A stretch of DNA of 64,000 nucleotides. It comes from Plantimonas leprariae (GTDB taxonomy: Bacteria; Pseudomonadota; Alphaproteobacteria; Rhizobiales; Rhizobiaceae). Below are positions 1 through 8,790 of the stretch, one piece after another (position 1 is the stretch's first letter; each line of letters begins with the position of its first letter). The stretch is taken from contig NZ_VZDO01000014.1 of assembly GCF_008802405.1 (NCBI RefSeq), positions 62,001-126,000 on the forward strand, read 5' to 3'. A model generated the notes under the pieces. That model saw only the letters and a program-made list of their open reading frames with translations. It searched no databases and was not told the DNA's origin. The translations under genes were made by a program, and so were the position numbers.

Positions 1-579
1 GAGATTCGGCAGCACGAGCTCCTCGCCGCGGGCGATGCGCGAGAAGACGTCCGGGTTCACGTTGCCGAGCGGGTTGATCGGGTTCCAGCCCTCGCCGACG
101 ATGTGGCCTGGACGGAAGCTCGTTGCCGGAAACCCGGCGACGCGCGCCTCCCGCATCAGCCACGCTTCGCTTTCCGCCTTGCCGCGCCCGTAGTCATCGA
201 TCGGGTTCGGCGGCTCGGTCTCGGTGGAGGGAACCGCGACGAAGCTGCCGTAGACCCAGATCGAGCTGCAGAACAGGTAGTGCTCGATCCTGCCCCGCAG
301 CGCCTCGGCGAGATGCCGCGTGCTTGGCAGGTCGAACGAGATCATGTCGACGACCACGTCCGGCCGGAACTCCGCGATCCTCGCGCCGAACCGCCCGGCC
401 TTCTCCTCGGCGACCCGGTCGAGCGTGCGGTTCTCGACCTGCTCCCAGGCGAAGTGCGGCCGGTAGGGCTTCGCCGCACCGCGGCTGACGTTCACCACCT
501 CGTGGCCGCGCTCGGCGAGCATCGGCACGAGATAGGTTCCGACGTGGCCGCTGCCGCCGATGACGATGATGCGCGACAT
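1..579 (-). CDS. NAD(P)-dependent epimerase/dehydratase family protein, 3' end outside window
   Basis: Read leftward from an ATG at 579; the gene runs off the left edge, so only about 193 N-terminal residues are seen. The protein opens with a Rossmann glycine motif (IVIGGSGHVGTYL), and a YGRGK motif gives the Tyr-x-x-x-Lys pair of extended short-chain dehydrogenases near residue 137. A good ribosome site (GGGAGG) precedes the ATG. The family binds NAD(P) and acts on nucleotide sugars or similar substrates; the substrate here cannot be told. It is divergent from purA. Confidence 0.85.
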   Translation of the reverse strand, partial: MSRIIVIGGSGHVGTYLVPMLAERGHEVVNVSRGAAKPYRPHFAWEQVENRTLDRVAEEKAGRFGARIAEFRPDVVVDMISFDLPSTRHLAEALRGRIEHYLFCSSIWVYGSFVAVPSTETEPPNPIDDYGRGKAESEAWLMREARVAGFPATSFRPGHIVGEGWNPINPLGNVNPDVFSRIARGEELVLPNL

Positions 580-713
580 TGGTTCCTCCCATGCGGATCG
601 GAACGGCTCCATATCGGCCGCTGCCGCAGCAATATCCAGCCGCACCGCTTTCCGTTCGCCGCCGCGCCGGATAAAAGGCGCCGAAAACGCGCTCGGAAGA
701 CCGGAATCCGCTC

Positions 714-2006
714 ATGGCAAACGTCGTAGTCGTCGGCTCGCAATGGGGCGACGAAGGAAAGGGCAAGATCGTCGACTGGCTGTCGGAGCGCGCCGACGTG
801 GTGGTGCGCTTCCAGGGGGGGCACAATGCCGGCCACACGCTGGTGGTCGACGGCGTGTCCTACAAGCTCTCGCTGCTCCCCTCCGGCGTCGTGCGGCAGG
901 GCAAGCTGTCCGTCATCGGCAACGGCGTCGTGTTCGACCCGCACGCCTTCGTCGCCGAGCGCGACCGGCTCGTCGCGCAAGGCATCTCGATCACGCCGGA
1001 ATCCTTGCGCATCGCCGACAACGCCGCGCTGATCCTGTCGCTGCACCGCGAGCTCGACGCGTTCCGCGAGAACTCGAATAGCGGCACCCGCATCGGCACG
1101 ACGCGGCGCGGCATCGGCCCGGCCTACGAGGACAAGGTCGGCCGCCGGGCGATCCGCGTCATGGACCTCGCCGAGCCGGCCGTCCTCCCGGAGCGGATCG
1201 AGCGGTTGCTGGCGCACCACAACCCGCTGCGCCGCGGCCTCGGGCAGGACGAGATCTCGGCCGAGGCGATCCTCGCCGAGCTGACCAGCGTGGCGGATGC
1301 GATCGTGCCGCATATGGACCGGGTCTGGCAGCTTCTCGACAAGCGCCGGAAGGCGGGCGACCGCATCCTGTTCGAAGGCGCGCAGGGCACGCTCCTCGAC
1401 ATCGATCACGGCACTTATCCCTTCGTCACCTCGTCGAACACCGTCGCGGGACAGGCGGCGGCCGGCTCCGGCCTCGGGCCGTCCGCGGTCGGCTTCGTGC
1501 TCGGCATCACCAAGGCGTACACGACACGCGTCGGCGAGGGGCCGTTCCCGACCGAGCAGCAGAACGAGATCGGCGAGTTCCTCGGGACCAAGGGCCATGA
1601 GTTCGGCACTGTGACCGGCCGCAAGCGCCGCTGCGGCTGGTTCGACGCGGTGCTGGTGCGCCAGGCCGTCGCGGTGAACGGCCTTACCGGCCTCGCGCTC
1701 ACCAAGCTCGACGTGCTCGACGGGCTGGACGAGATCCGCATCGCCACCTCCTACCGCCTCGACGGCGAGGCGATCGACCATCTGCCGGCCAGCTCGGATG
1801 CGCTTTCGCGCCTGGAGCCGGTCTACGAGACGTTCGAGGGCTGGAAGGAGACCACCGCCGGGGCGCGGAGCTGGGGCGCGCTGCCGGCGCAGGCGGTGAA
1901 ATATGTCCGCCGGATCGAGGAACTCGTCGGCTGCCCGGTGACGCTGCTCTCCACCTCGCCGGAACGGCAGGACACGATCCTCGTCCGCGATCCGTTCGAG
2001 GATTGA
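714..2006 (+). CDS. purA: Adenylosuccinate synthetase
   Basis: A 430-residue protein of the usual length. It joins IMP and aspartate using GTP to give adenylosuccinate, the first committed step from IMP to AMP, in the cytoplasm. The N-terminal GTP-binding motif [11 protein letters not shown] is at residues 8-18, followed by the IMP-binding HNAGHT. The [10 protein letters not shown] and [10 protein letters not shown] signatures are also present. It is a housekeeping gene standing alone between an opposite epimerase gene and an unrelated downstream gene. No defect is seen. Confidence 0.98.
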   Translation: MANVVVVGSQWGDEGKGKIVDWLSERADVVVRFQGGHNAGHTLVVDGVSYKLSLLPSGVVRQGKLSVIGNGVVFDPHAFVAERDRLVAQGISITPESLRIADNAALILSLHRELDAFRENSNSGTRIGTTRRGIGPAYEDKVGRRAIRVMDLAEPAVLPERIERLLAHHNPLRRGLGQDEISAEAILAELTSVADAIVPHMDRVWQLLDKRRKAGDRILFEGAQGTLLDIDHGTYPFVTSSNTVAGQAAAGSGLGPSAVGFVLGITKAYTTRVGEGPFPTEQQNEIGEFLGTKGHEFGTVTGRKRRCGWFDAVLVRQAVAVNGLTGLALTKLDVLDGLDEIRIATSYRLDGEAIDHLPASSDALSRLEPVYETFEGWKETTAGARSWGALPAQAVKYVRRIEELVGCPVTLLSTSPERQDTILVRDPFED

Positions 2007-2196
2007 CCGGGACTGGAGCCGGCGGGCCCGGAGCGCTTCCGGTGCGGCGCGGAATGCGGTATTCGGTCGGGTCTGGAATTCGACATAAAAGCATAGGCTT
2101 CTGCCGCCGCCGTTCCGGCCGGACGGCTGGCGGAGGGGTGGCGGCGCCGGGGAAACCCTGAGCATCGCCGCGCCTTGCGAAAGGTGACACCGATCC

Positions 2197-3930
2197 ATGG
2201 CGGATTTGAGCGCGGTTCTGCGCAAGACGATCGACGGGCTGCCCAACGCGACGCCGGAGCTTCGCGCGCGCGTCTACGACAAAGCGCGGGCGGCGATCCT
2301 CCGGCAGATCGAGAACGCCAACCCGCCGCTGTCGGACGACGACGTCGCGGTGCGGCGCGACGCCCTGGAACGGGCGATCGAGGCGACGGAAGCGCATTAC
2401 GCCGAGGGCGAGGGCGAGTCGGCCCAGCCGCCGACTCCGGAACCCGCGCCAGTCCCGTCCGCCGCCGCCGCCGCGGCCGCGCCGCAACGGCCTGCACCCC
2501 CCGCCGCCCCGGAAGCGCCAGCCGCGCGCCCGGCCTGGGCCCGCCGAAACGAGGAACAGCCGCCGCAGCCATCTCCCCCCCGCGAGGCGGAGGACGCGCC
2601 GCGCATGCCGCGGGCGGACGCGAACTTCGCCGCGCGTCCCGCCGCGGAGCGTGCGACGCCGCGGCCGCCGTCGGTGGAAGGCGGGCCGCGCCGGGCAATC
2701 CCCGACGGCGACCGGCGCGACGAGCGTTTCGAGCCCGCCGCGACGGAGCCGGAAGGCGGCTTCGACATTCCGGACGCCGACATCAGCGCGCCGCGCTATT
2801 CGGGCGGCGCCCGCCGCCCCCGCAAGAGCCGGGGCCCGCTGCTCGCCGGCGTCGCGGCGGTGATCGTCATCGCCGCGCTCGGCACGGGCGGCTACCTTTA
2901 TCGCGACGAACTGGCTGGCATGCTCGGCTCGGGCGATGCGCAGACCGCCGGCAACGCCGCGCCGACGACGACGCCGAACGGCGCGGCGGGCAGCGGCGGC
3001 GGCACCACGCGCGGCGGCGACGTCGCCGCGCTGCCTCCGGCGACGAACGGCGGCGGGCAGAGTGCGACGCCGCCGGCCACCGGGACCGGCAATACCACGG
3101 AGCCATCGCCGAAGCGGCGGTTCACGCAGCGCCTGATGCCGGACGGCAGCGAAAGCGACGCGGGACCAGGACCGAGCAACGCCAACGCCTTCGACGAGGG
3201 CACCAACATCGCCGCGGCGACGCCGGAGCCGACGCAGATCGCGCCCCCGGCTGGCAGCCCGCCCGCGACGCCTCCGGCCGGCGGCGCGACGCCGCCCGCC
3301 GCGACCAACAATGGCGCGACACCGCCGCCGAGCCAGCCGACGCAGGCACCGCCGCCGTCGAACAACGCCGCCGTTCCCGCCGTCGCGCAGAAGGCGATGT
3401 TCTACGAGGAACGGACGGCGACGCTGCAGGGAACGCAGCAGACCGGCAGCGTCGTCTGGAGCAAGGTCAGCGAGCCGCCCGCCGAAGGCCAGCCGCCGGA
3501 GCCCGCGATCCGGGCCGTGGCGAGCGTGCCGGCCGAGAACTTCCGGATGACGATGACCATTCGGCGGAACCTCGATCCGACGCTGCCGGCGAGCCACGTC
3601 ATCGAACTGCAGTTCGACGTGCCGCCCGGCTTCGCGGGGGGCCAGGTGGCGAACGTCCAGCGCCTCGCGCTCAAACCCAGCGAGGAAGCGCGCGGCGAGC
3701 CGCTGATCGGCGTCGCCGGCAAGATCTCGGACGGCTTCTTCATCATCGCCCTGAACAATCTCGACAAGGCGACCGAAACCAATCTCGGGCTGCTCGGGCG
3801 GCAGGAATGGATCGACATCCCGATCGCCTACGCGACGGGGCGCCGGGCGCTGATGTCGATCGAGAAGGGCGTGCCGGGCGACCGCGTCTTCAAGGAAACG
3901 CTCGACGCCTGGGCCGCGGCGAAGACCTGA
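2197..3930 (+). CDS. Hypothetical single-pass membrane protein with Pro/Ala-rich arms
   Basis: A 577-residue protein starting with MADLSAVLRKTIDGLP. A helical N-terminal stretch (about 1-70) leads into a long Pro/Ala/Arg-rich low-complexity region, then one membrane helix near residues 210-232 (LLAGVAAVIVIAALG). A second Pro/Thr/Gly-rich linker follows. The ordered C-terminal domain (about 395-577) has mixed strand/helix character. The layout suggests a cytoplasmic N terminus, an envelope anchor and a periplasmic C-terminal domain. I recall similar unnamed proteins in Hyphomicrobiales but can give no function. It sits between purA and the convergent rpoH. Confidence 0.8.
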   Translation: MADLSAVLRKTIDGLPNATPELRARVYDKARAAILRQIENANPPLSDDDVAVRRDALERAIEATEAHYAEGEGESAQPPTPEPAPVPSAAAAAAAPQRPAPPAAPEAPAARPAWARRNEEQPPQPSPPREAEDAPRMPRADANFAARPAAERATPRPPSVEGGPRRAIPDGDRRDERFEPAATEPEGGFDIPDADISAPRYSGGARRPRKSRGPLLAGVAAVIVIAALGTGGYLYRDELAGMLGSGDAQTAGNAAPTTTPNGAAGSGGGTTRGGDVAALPPATNGGGQSATPPATGTGNTTEPSPKRRFTQRLMPDGSESDAGPGPSNANAFDEGTNIAAATPEPTQIAPPAGSPPATPPAGGATPPAATNNGATPPPSQPTQAPPPSNNAAVPAVAQKAMFYEERTATLQGTQQTGSVVWSKVSEPPAEGQPPEPAIRAVASVPAENFRMTMTIRRNLDPTLPASHVIELQFDVPPGFAGGQVANVQRLALKPSEEARGEPLIGVAGKISDGFFIIALNNLDKATETNLGLLGRQEWIDIPIAYATGRRALMSIEKGVPGDRVFKETLDAWAAAKT

Positions 3931-3945
3931 ACCGGACATGCGAAC

Positions 3946-3969
3946 GGCCCCGCCTGGGGTGGCGGGGCC
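3946..3969 (+). terminator. Hairpin between the convergent membrane-protein gene and rpoH
   Basis: Perfect 9-bp arms GGCCCCGCC (3946-3954) and GGCGGGGCC (3961-3969) with a 6-base loop, just after the stop at 3930 and before the rpoH stop at 4004. There is only a weak T-rich tail (CTTTCC) on the + side. It probably ends the + strand transcript and may also serve rpoH. Confidence 0.6.
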
Positions 3970-4003
3970 CCGTGTCTTTCCAAAAGCCGGGAAAGGCTGA
4001 AAT

Positions 4004-4906
4004 TCAGGCGGCGACAGGCCGCAGAGCCCGGCGCGCCGCCTCAGCCGTATCCCGCACCGCCTTCTGCACCTTCTCGAAGGCGCGCACCTCGATCTGGCGC
4101 ACGCGCTCGCGGCTGATGTCGAACTCGCCCGACAGCGCTTCTAGCGTCAGCGGCTCGTCGGACAGGCGGCGCGCCTCGAAGATGCGCCGCTCGCGATCGT
4201 TGAGGACGCCCATCGCCTTCGCCAGCATGCCGCGGCGCTGGTCGAGTTCATCCTGCTCGGCGATCAGCGTTTCCTGCGTGTCCGACTGGTCGACCAGCCA
4301 GTCCTGCCACTCGCCCGACTCGCCCTCCGTCGCGCGGATCGGCGCGTTCAGCGAGGCGTCGCCCGACAGGCGCCGGTTCATCGACACGACTTCTTCCTCT
4401 GAAACGCCCAGCGAGGTCGCGATCTGGCTCACCTGATCGGGGCGGAGGTCGCCGTCGTCGAGCGCCTGGATGCGGCTCTTCATCTTGCGCAGATTGAAGA
4501 ACAGCCGCTTCTGGTTGGCGGTGGTCCCCATCTTCACGAGGCTCCACGAGCGCAGGATGTATTCCTGGATCGAGGCCTTGATCCACCACATCGCATAGGT
4601 CGCGAGGCGGAAGCCGCGGTCGGCATCGAAGCGCTTCACCGCCTGCATCAGGCCGACATTGCCTTCCGACACGACCTCGCCGATCGGCAGACCGTAGCCG
4701 CGATAACCCATCGCGATCTTCGCGACGAGCCGAAGGTGGCTGGTGACGAGCTTGTGCGCCGCCTGCCGGTCGTCGTGTTCGGCGTACCGCTTGGCAAGCA
4801 TGTATTCTTCCTGCGGCTCCAGCATCGGAAAGCGGCGGATTTCCTCGAGATAGCGGCTGAGGCCGCCTTCGCCCGACGCGATGCTCGGCAGGTTTGCCTG
4901 GGCCAT
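4004..4906 (-). CDS. rpoH: RNA polymerase heat-shock sigma factor RpoH (sigma-32)
   Basis: A 300-residue group 3-like sigma-70 family protein. Region 2 is clear (VVSEGNVGLMQAVKRFD, then FRLATYAMWWIKASIQEYI). It is followed by the RpoH box NQKRLFFNLRKMK, which distinguishes heat-shock sigma factors from the vegetative sigma. Region 4 contains the helix-turn-helix LTLEALSGEFDISRERVRQIE. It directs core polymerase to heat-shock promoters (chaperones, proteases). Many Hyphomicrobiales carry two or more rpoH paralogues, so this may be one of several. Upstream on the same strand there is no partner gene. Confidence 0.96.
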   Translation of the reverse strand: MAQANLPSIASGEGGLSRYLEEIRRFPMLEPQEEYMLAKRYAEHDDRQAAHKLVTSHLRLVAKIAMGYRGYGLPIGEVVSEGNVGLMQAVKRFDADRGFRLATYAMWWIKASIQEYILRSWSLVKMGTTANQKRLFFNLRKMKSRIQALDDGDLRPDQVSQIATSLGVSEEEVVSMNRRLSGDASLNAPIRATEGESGEWQDWLVDQSDTQETLIAEQDELDQRRGMLAKAMGVLNDRERRIFEARRLSDEPLTLEALSGEFDISRERVRQIEVRAFEKVQKAVRDTAEAARRALRPVAA

Positions 4907-5117
4907 GATGCACCCTCCTTACATGGATTCGGCCGCCTCGTTCGAAGCCGGCCGCAGCAAGGGTCGCGAATACGCCCACCCCCGCGAAGCTTCAGATGGG
5001 CATCGCCCCGTCAAATTACGAGTGCCCTCGCGCCGTCGTTTCGTGAACGTGGCGTTCAACCGAATGCGTGCCGCCAGCTATGCGCCTTCCGGCTCAGGCG
5101 TGCACGTGAAGCTTTGT

Positions 5118-6179
5118 TCACCCGAGAAGCCCGAGCGCGGCGATAAGTTCCCGCATGTCGGCCGGCGGCGACGCCTCGAAGCGCATCCGCTCGCCGGTCA
5201 CCGGGTGCTCGAAGGCGAGCAGCGCGGCGTGGAGCGCCTGCCGGCCGAAGGCCGTCACCACCTCGGCCGCCGCGCCCTGCAGCCGCCGCGCCTTGGTGCG
5301 GAAGGCCGCGCCGTAGAGGTCGTCACCGATCAACGGATGGCCGAGATGCGCCATGTGGACGCGGATCTGGTGGGTACGGCCGGTCTCCAGCACGCAGCGC
5401 ACCAGCGACGCCTCGCCGCCGGGCGCGCGGGCCAGCACCTCGTAGCGGGTGAGGGCGTGCCTCGCGTCGGCTCTTGCGGGCGGCACGACCTGCCGCTTCG
5501 TCCGGTCGCTCGTCGAGCGGCCGAGGGGCGCGTCGATCGTTCCCGCCCGCCGGGCCGGCACGCCCCAGACCGCCGCGAGATAGGCGCGCTCCATGCGCCC
5601 GTCGCGGCCGTGCGCCGCGAACTGCGCCGAAAGGGAGCGGTGCGCTTGGTCGTTCTTCGCCGCCACCATGACGCCGCTCGTGTCCTTGTCGAGACGGTGG
5701 ACGATGCCGGGGCGCTTCACGCCGCCGATGCCGGACAGCGAGGCGCCGCAATGGTGGAGGAGAGCGTTCACCAGGGTGCCGGTCCAGTTGCCGGCCCCCG
5801 GATGCACGACCAGCCCGGCCGGCTTGTCGATCACGATCACCGCCGCGTCCTCGAAAAGGACGCGGAGCGGGATCGCCTCCGGCTCGGGGGCCGGCTCGGC
5901 GGGCTCGGGCGCCGTGAACGAGACGACGTCGCCGCCCGCGACCTTGCGGTTCGCGGTCAGGGCGGTCCGCCCGTTCACCCCGACGCCGCCCGCCGCGATC
6001 ACGGCCTGGATGCGGGAGCGCGACTCCGCGCCGCCGAGCGCTTCGGTCAGGAAGCGATCGAGCCGGGTGCCGGCCGCGTCCGGTGGAACGGCGAGGCGCC
6101 TTGCTTCCCCGCCTCCCGCCCCTGTAGGACCGGGCGCGATATCGTCGTCGTCTTCGGGGTCCGGCAGGTCAGCGTTCAT
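5118..6179 (-). CDS. rluD: Ribosomal large-subunit pseudouridine synthase, RluD/RluA family
   Basis: Starting at the ATG at 6179 the protein has 353 residues. An acidic N-terminal leader is followed by an S4 RNA-binding domain (TRLDRFLTEALGG). The catalytic domain has the RluA-family motif GIVHRLDKDTSG, whose Asp attacks the uridine, and the later GRTHQIRVH motif. It modifies uridines in 23S rRNA. The start codon overlaps by two bases the start codon of the divergent gene at 6178, which leaves no private promoter space; the promoters must lie within the opposite reading frames. Confidence 0.93.
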   Translation of the reverse strand: MNADLPDPEDDDDIAPGPTGAGGGEARRLAVPPDAAGTRLDRFLTEALGGAESRSRIQAVIAAGGVGVNGRTALTANRKVAGGDVVSFTAPEPAEPAPEPEAIPLRVLFEDAAVIVIDKPAGLVVHPGAGNWTGTLVNALLHHCGASLSGIGGVKRPGIVHRLDKDTSGVMVAAKNDQAHRSLSAQFAAHGRDGRMERAYLAAVWGVPARRAGTIDAPLGRSTSDRTKRQVVPPARADARHALTRYEVLARAPGGEASLVRCVLETGRTHQIRVHMAHLGHPLIGDDLYGAAFRTKARRLQGAAAEVVTAFGRQALHAALLAFEHPVTGERMRFEASPPADMRELIAALGLLG

Positions 6180-6528
6180 GGGAAGAGGGGGATTCGACGA
6201 GGACGAGGAGAAGCCGCTGGATCCGGCAGCCGAGCGGTTGCGGCGCAAGATGATCCGGCTGCTCGCCGTTTCGATCGGCACGATGCTGGTCGCGGTTATG
6301 GCGGTGCTGGGAGCGGTTGTCTACAAGGTCGCCGGCCCGCGCCAGCCGACCGCGGCCACCGCCGCGACGCTCGACCTGCCGGCGGGCGCTTCGGTCGAGG
6401 ACATGGCGCTCAGCGGCGGCGAGGCGCTGCTGCGGCTGCGGCTGCGCGAGGGGGAACGGGAGCGCCTCCTGCGCGTCGACATCGCGACGGGACGGGTCCT
6501 CGGAACGCTGGACCTGCGCCGCCCCTAG
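6178..6528 (+). CDS. Small inner-membrane protein, function unknown
   Basis: 116 residues beginning MGRGGFDEDEEKPLDP. A charged cytoplasmic leader precedes one membrane helix (about 28-51, LLAVSIGTMLVAVMAVLGAVVYKV). A periplasmic C-terminal domain of about 60 residues follows, rich in Leu/Arg/Glu. The start overlaps the divergent rluD start. Similar fimbrial-anchor-sized proteins next to rluD are known to me from Hyphomicrobiales, without function. The stop lies about 110 bases before tRNA-Glu. Confidence 0.7.
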   Translation: MGRGGFDEDEEKPLDPAAERLRRKMIRLLAVSIGTMLVAVMAVLGAVVYKVAGPRQPTAATAATLDLPAGASVEDMALSGGEALLRLRLREGERERLLRVDIATGRVLGTLDLRRP

Positions 6529-6637
6529 GTCGTGGCGCTTCCCGCTATGCCCGACGAACCGGGTATTTGAACCGGCTCCTCATGGATCGGCGCTTGCCAG
6601 CGCGGTTTCATGCGGCTATATCGGCCTCACTGGTTCT

Positions 6638-6712
6638 GCGCCCATCGTCTAGCGGTTAGGACGGCGCCCTCTCACGGCGCAAACAGGGGTTCGATTCCCC
6701 TTGGGCGTACCA
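6638..6712 (+). tRNA. tRNA-Glu (CTC anticodon), integration target
   Basis: A complete cloverleaf with encoded CCA. The acceptor GCGCCCA pairs with TGGGCGT, the D-arm is GTCT...GGAC, the anticodon loop CTCTCAC holds CTC, and the T-loop is TTCGATT with 5-bp stem AGGGG/CCCCT. Its 3' part from 6667 is repeated at the far end of the island, so the island inserted here and restored the tRNA gene. Confidence 0.96.
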
Positions 6713-6714
6713 GT
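6667..6714 (+). repeat. attL: 48-bp direct repeat in the tRNA-Glu 3' end
   Basis: Identical over 48 bases to 51994-52041. The identity starts in the anticodon arm and runs through the CCA and two further bases, then stops abruptly on both sides. Together with a tyrosine integrase gene beside the other copy, this marks the left attachment site of an island of about 45.3 kb. Confidence 0.95.
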
Positions 6715-6785
6715 CAAATCAGACACTTAGCAGTTAGTTCGGTTTGATCCCACACGAGCGTCCCACAGAACGGGACGGGCGGGAG

Positions 6786-6861
6786 TGGTGGCCCCGGCAG
6801 GACTCGAACCTGCGACCGTCGGCTTAGAAGGCCGGTGCTCCATCCGCTGAGCTACGGGGCC
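6786..6861 (-). tRNA. tRNA-Arg (TCT anticodon) inside the island
   Basis: Read leftward: acceptor GGCCCCG/CGGGGCC, D-arm GCTC...GAGC, anticodon loop CTTCTAA (anticodon TCT), T-arm GCAGG-TTCGAGT-CCTGC, and an encoded ACCA. The outer base pair of the anticodon stem is a C-A mismatch. It decodes AGA (and AGG by wobble), rare codons in this GC-rich genome. It lies 72 bases inside attL, so it belongs to the mobile segment. Confidence 0.95.
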
Positions 6862-6897
6862 GAGGCGCGCCGACCGGGACCGACACGCTGGTTTCGT

Positions 6898-7335
6898 TCA
6901 GGCGAATGCGCCCTCCAACTTGCGGGACCCGTCGCCGAGGACTTGATCCACCGATGGGGAAGCCCGAAACGGCGTGCCTGGCGAATGCTGCGCGTGGTCG
7001 GCCTCTCGGGTGACGTCGCGCACGTGCACGAGGTTCGTCACGCTGATGCCGCGAGCGATCCCGTTGACCTCGTCCTCGTCCCAGAGGACGTAGACGATGA
7101 AGCCGACGCTCGGCGCGAAGCCGATGACGGTTCCCCGACCTCTGCAGTACCGCGACACGCCCATGGCGCCGGGGCCGAGAAGTTCGCCGGGGATCAAGCT
7201 GCGAGGACGCCGCCGTTTGCCGGACTCGCGGGGAGGTTCGCCGCCGAAGTTCTCGGTCCCGAGGTTGCGGAGAAGGCGAGCGGACATCATGACGCGATCC
7301 CCGTGCTCGAAGACCGCATTTTCGTCAGCGACCAT
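6898..7335 (-). CDS. Hypothetical protein
   Basis: 145 residues from an ATG at 7335, two bases beyond the stop of the preceding gene (7337), so the two are probably one operon. The middle holds a stretch resembling a small beta-barrel (RGRGTVIGFAPSVGFIVYVLWDEDEVNGI), which might be a nucleic-acid or ligand-binding fold. The N-terminal third is basic. No family is recognised. Confidence 0.6.
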   Translation of the reverse strand: MVADENAVFEHGDRVMMSARLLRNLGTENFGGEPPRESGKRRRPRSLIPGELLGPGAMGVSRYCRGRGTVIGFAPSVGFIVYVLWDEDEVNGIARGISVTNLVHVRDVTREADHAQHSPGTPFRASPSVDQVLGDGSRKLEGAFA

Positions 7336-7336
7336 C

Positions 7337-7699
7337 TCAGGCGCGTCCCGTCCGCAGGAACGCCAGCGCCGCCGCGACGAGCGCCTCCTGGAAGCCGCCG
7401 AACTCGTTCTCCAAGCTGTCGGCGGCGAGCCGCAGCGCGGCGATCGCGCCCTCGGCCGTGTAGATGGGCGGCGTGTGGTGCTTCAGCCGATCGTGCAGCC
7501 AGAAGAAATGAGCGCCGGCGCGCTCGTCGTCCTTGTCCTCGGACGCGTTGTAGGCGGCCCGCTCGGCCTCGTAGGCGCGGATGAGCGTCAGCATGGGATC
7601 CGCGGCGATGCGGGCGCGCTCTGCGGCGGGAGTGTCGATCAGGATGGATCTCGGGTCGGACATGGCTTCGCCGGTCGGCCCATTGGGGACGTTCTGCAT
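7337..7699 (-). CDS. Hypothetical small protein, phage/island type
   Basis: 120 residues, mostly helical (DTPAAERARIAADPML, then AAYNASEDKD and the C-terminal EALVAAALAFL). An AGGA ribosome site lies about 10 bases before the ATG at 7699; a second Met at residue 13 (MSDPRS) is an alternative start. It is the first gene of a leftward pair divergent from the XRE gene at 7788, across a region with repeated operator-like sequence. The function is not known; short proteins of this type are common beside XRE genes in rhizobial islands. Confidence 0.65.
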   Translation of the reverse strand: MQNVPNGPTGEAMSDPRSILIDTPAAERARIAADPMLTLIRAYEAERAAYNASEDKDDERAGAHFFWLHDRLKHHTPPIYTAEGAIAALRLAADSLENEFGGFQEALVAAALAFLRTGRA

Positions 7700-7701
7700 G
7701 C

Positions 7702-7737
7702 TCGTATCCTTGCAACGATTTCGTAACTTGGATACGA
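7702..7737. promoter_or_regulatory. Inverted repeat in the divergent promoter region, probable XRE operator
   Basis: TCGTATCC (7702-7709) and GGATACGA (7730-7737) form perfect 8-bp arms separated by 20 bases, between the divergent genes starting at 7699 and 7788. A further pair of GTAACNAT-like elements lies at about 7715-7790. Placement suggests binding of the XRE protein encoded next to it. This is inferred from position and symmetry. Confidence 0.55.
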
Positions 7738-7787
7738 ATATGGAGAAGCAGGCGACATGTCAACAATTTTCATAACATGGTAACGAT

Positions 7788-8012
7788 ATGCTGCCGGTGC
7801 AGTGTAGGATGGCAAGAGCTGCGCTCGGGCTCGGCGTCCGCGAACTGGCGAAGGCGGCCGAGGTTTCACCCGATACGGTCGCGAGGCTTGAGCGGGGTGA
7901 GGAACTGAAGGAACGTACCGTCGCCGCGATCCAGGCGGCACTGGAGGCGGCCGGCGTCGAGTTCATTGCAGAGAACGGCGGCGGGGCCGGCGTCCGGCTG
8001 CGGAAGCCGTAG
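7788..8012 (+). CDS. Small XRE-family helix-turn-helix regulator
   Basis: 74 residues. The helix-turn-helix is at about 13-55 (GLGVRELAKAAEVSPDTVAR), followed by the C-terminal tail AAGVEFIAENGGGAGVRLRKP that is characteristic of many short XRE proteins of Hyphomicrobiales. It is probably a cytoplasmic repressor acting on the operator-like repeat immediately upstream. The same tail is found as detached fragments at 10213, about 10855 and 49646 in this island. Confidence 0.88.
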   Translation: MLPVQCRMARAALGLGVRELAKAAEVSPDTVARLERGEELKERTVAAIQAALEAAGVEFIAENGGGAGVRLRKP

Positions 8013-8031
8013 GGTCAGAGCGGACGGCGAC

Positions 8032-8379
8032 ATGGACACGACGGACGCAGCCTCGGAGAAGCACGCGACGCCCGCCCGGCGGCCGCGGAAATGGACCCGT
8101 CGGCGGCTTGCCGCGGCCGCCCGGCATTCTGTGGCCTACCGCGAGCGGCAGCGGGCGAAGGGCATGCCGACCGGATCGGACATCGACGCGATGATCGCGC
8201 GGGTGTTCGTCCAGAACATGATGCGGCACGAGGGCCTGCGGACCGGCGCCCGCGATCTGCCGAAGCTCTGCGAGCTCGTCGCCAGGCGGTTCGACATCGC
8301 GGAGGAGATGGAGGAAGAACTGGAGCGCCGCGTCGCGCTGCGCGTCGAACGGCTGCGCGCTGCGCATGCCACCGAATAG
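8032..8379 (+). CDS. Hypothetical basic helical protein downstream of the XRE gene
   Basis: 115 residues from the ATG at 8032, 19 bases after the XRE stop, so likely co-transcribed. The N terminus is very basic (ARRPRKWTRRRLAAAARH) and the C terminus is a charged helix (EEMEEELERRVALRVERLRA). Such proteins often bind nucleic acid, but nothing specific is recognised here. Confidence 0.65.
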   Translation: MDTTDAASEKHATPARRPRKWTRRRLAAAARHSVAYRERQRAKGMPTGSDIDAMIARVFVQNMMRHEGLRTGARDLPKLCELVARRFDIAEEMEEELERRVALRVERLRAAHATE

Positions 8380-8442
8380 CTTTTCCCGACAACTGCACCC
8401 AAGCGGACGGCTCGCTATGGACTGTCGGCCACGATCGACGGA

Positions 8443-8790
8443 TCAGTAGCCGCGCGCTCGCCGGTTGAAGGTCTCCACGGCCTCGTTGAATTCCGAAATC
8501 GCCTTCGTGTTCTCCTGCGCCGCCTCCTCGATCTGGCGGTTTGCCTCTTGGATCTTACGCTGTTCGTCCTCTGCTGCGCTTCTCTGGCACTCCGAGTAGC
8601 TTTCGACCTCCGATTTGTAGCTGTCCATCTGCCGCTTGCATCGCTCGAAGTCGTCTTCGTCGTCGAACGGGCCGTAGCGTGAAGCGCATGACGGCGCCGA
8701 CGCTTCGCTACAGTAGGTGGACGCGACCGCCGGTGTGATGGCGCTGATCGCGAAGACGACGGTCAGCGTCTTCGCGCATCTCGAGATCAA
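8443..8790 (-). CDS. Small exported coiled-coil protein
   Basis: 115 residues if started at the TTG at 8790, whose last two bases overlap the TGA of the upstream gene (TTGA). A signal peptide (CAKTLTVVFAISAITPAVAS) is followed by a Cys-containing segment, then a Glu/Gln-rich helix from about residue 60 to the end (RKIQEANRQIEEAAQEN). A periplasmic helper of the protease-like protein encoded just upstream is plausible from the overlap. A longer in-frame ORF upstream has no sign of being coding. Confidence 0.6.
   Translation of the reverse strand: MISRCAKTLTVVFAISAITPAVASTYCSEASAPSCASRYGPFDDEDDFERCKRQMDSYKSEVESYSECQRSAAEDEQRKIQEANRQIEEAAQENTKAISEFNEAVETFNRRARGY

Noticed and set aside
492-3939. 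Long leftward ORFs opposite purA and the membrane-protein gene (584 and 746 codons)
   Set aside because: They are Arg-rich frames caused by high GC, lie fully opposite well-supported genes and contain no family motif.
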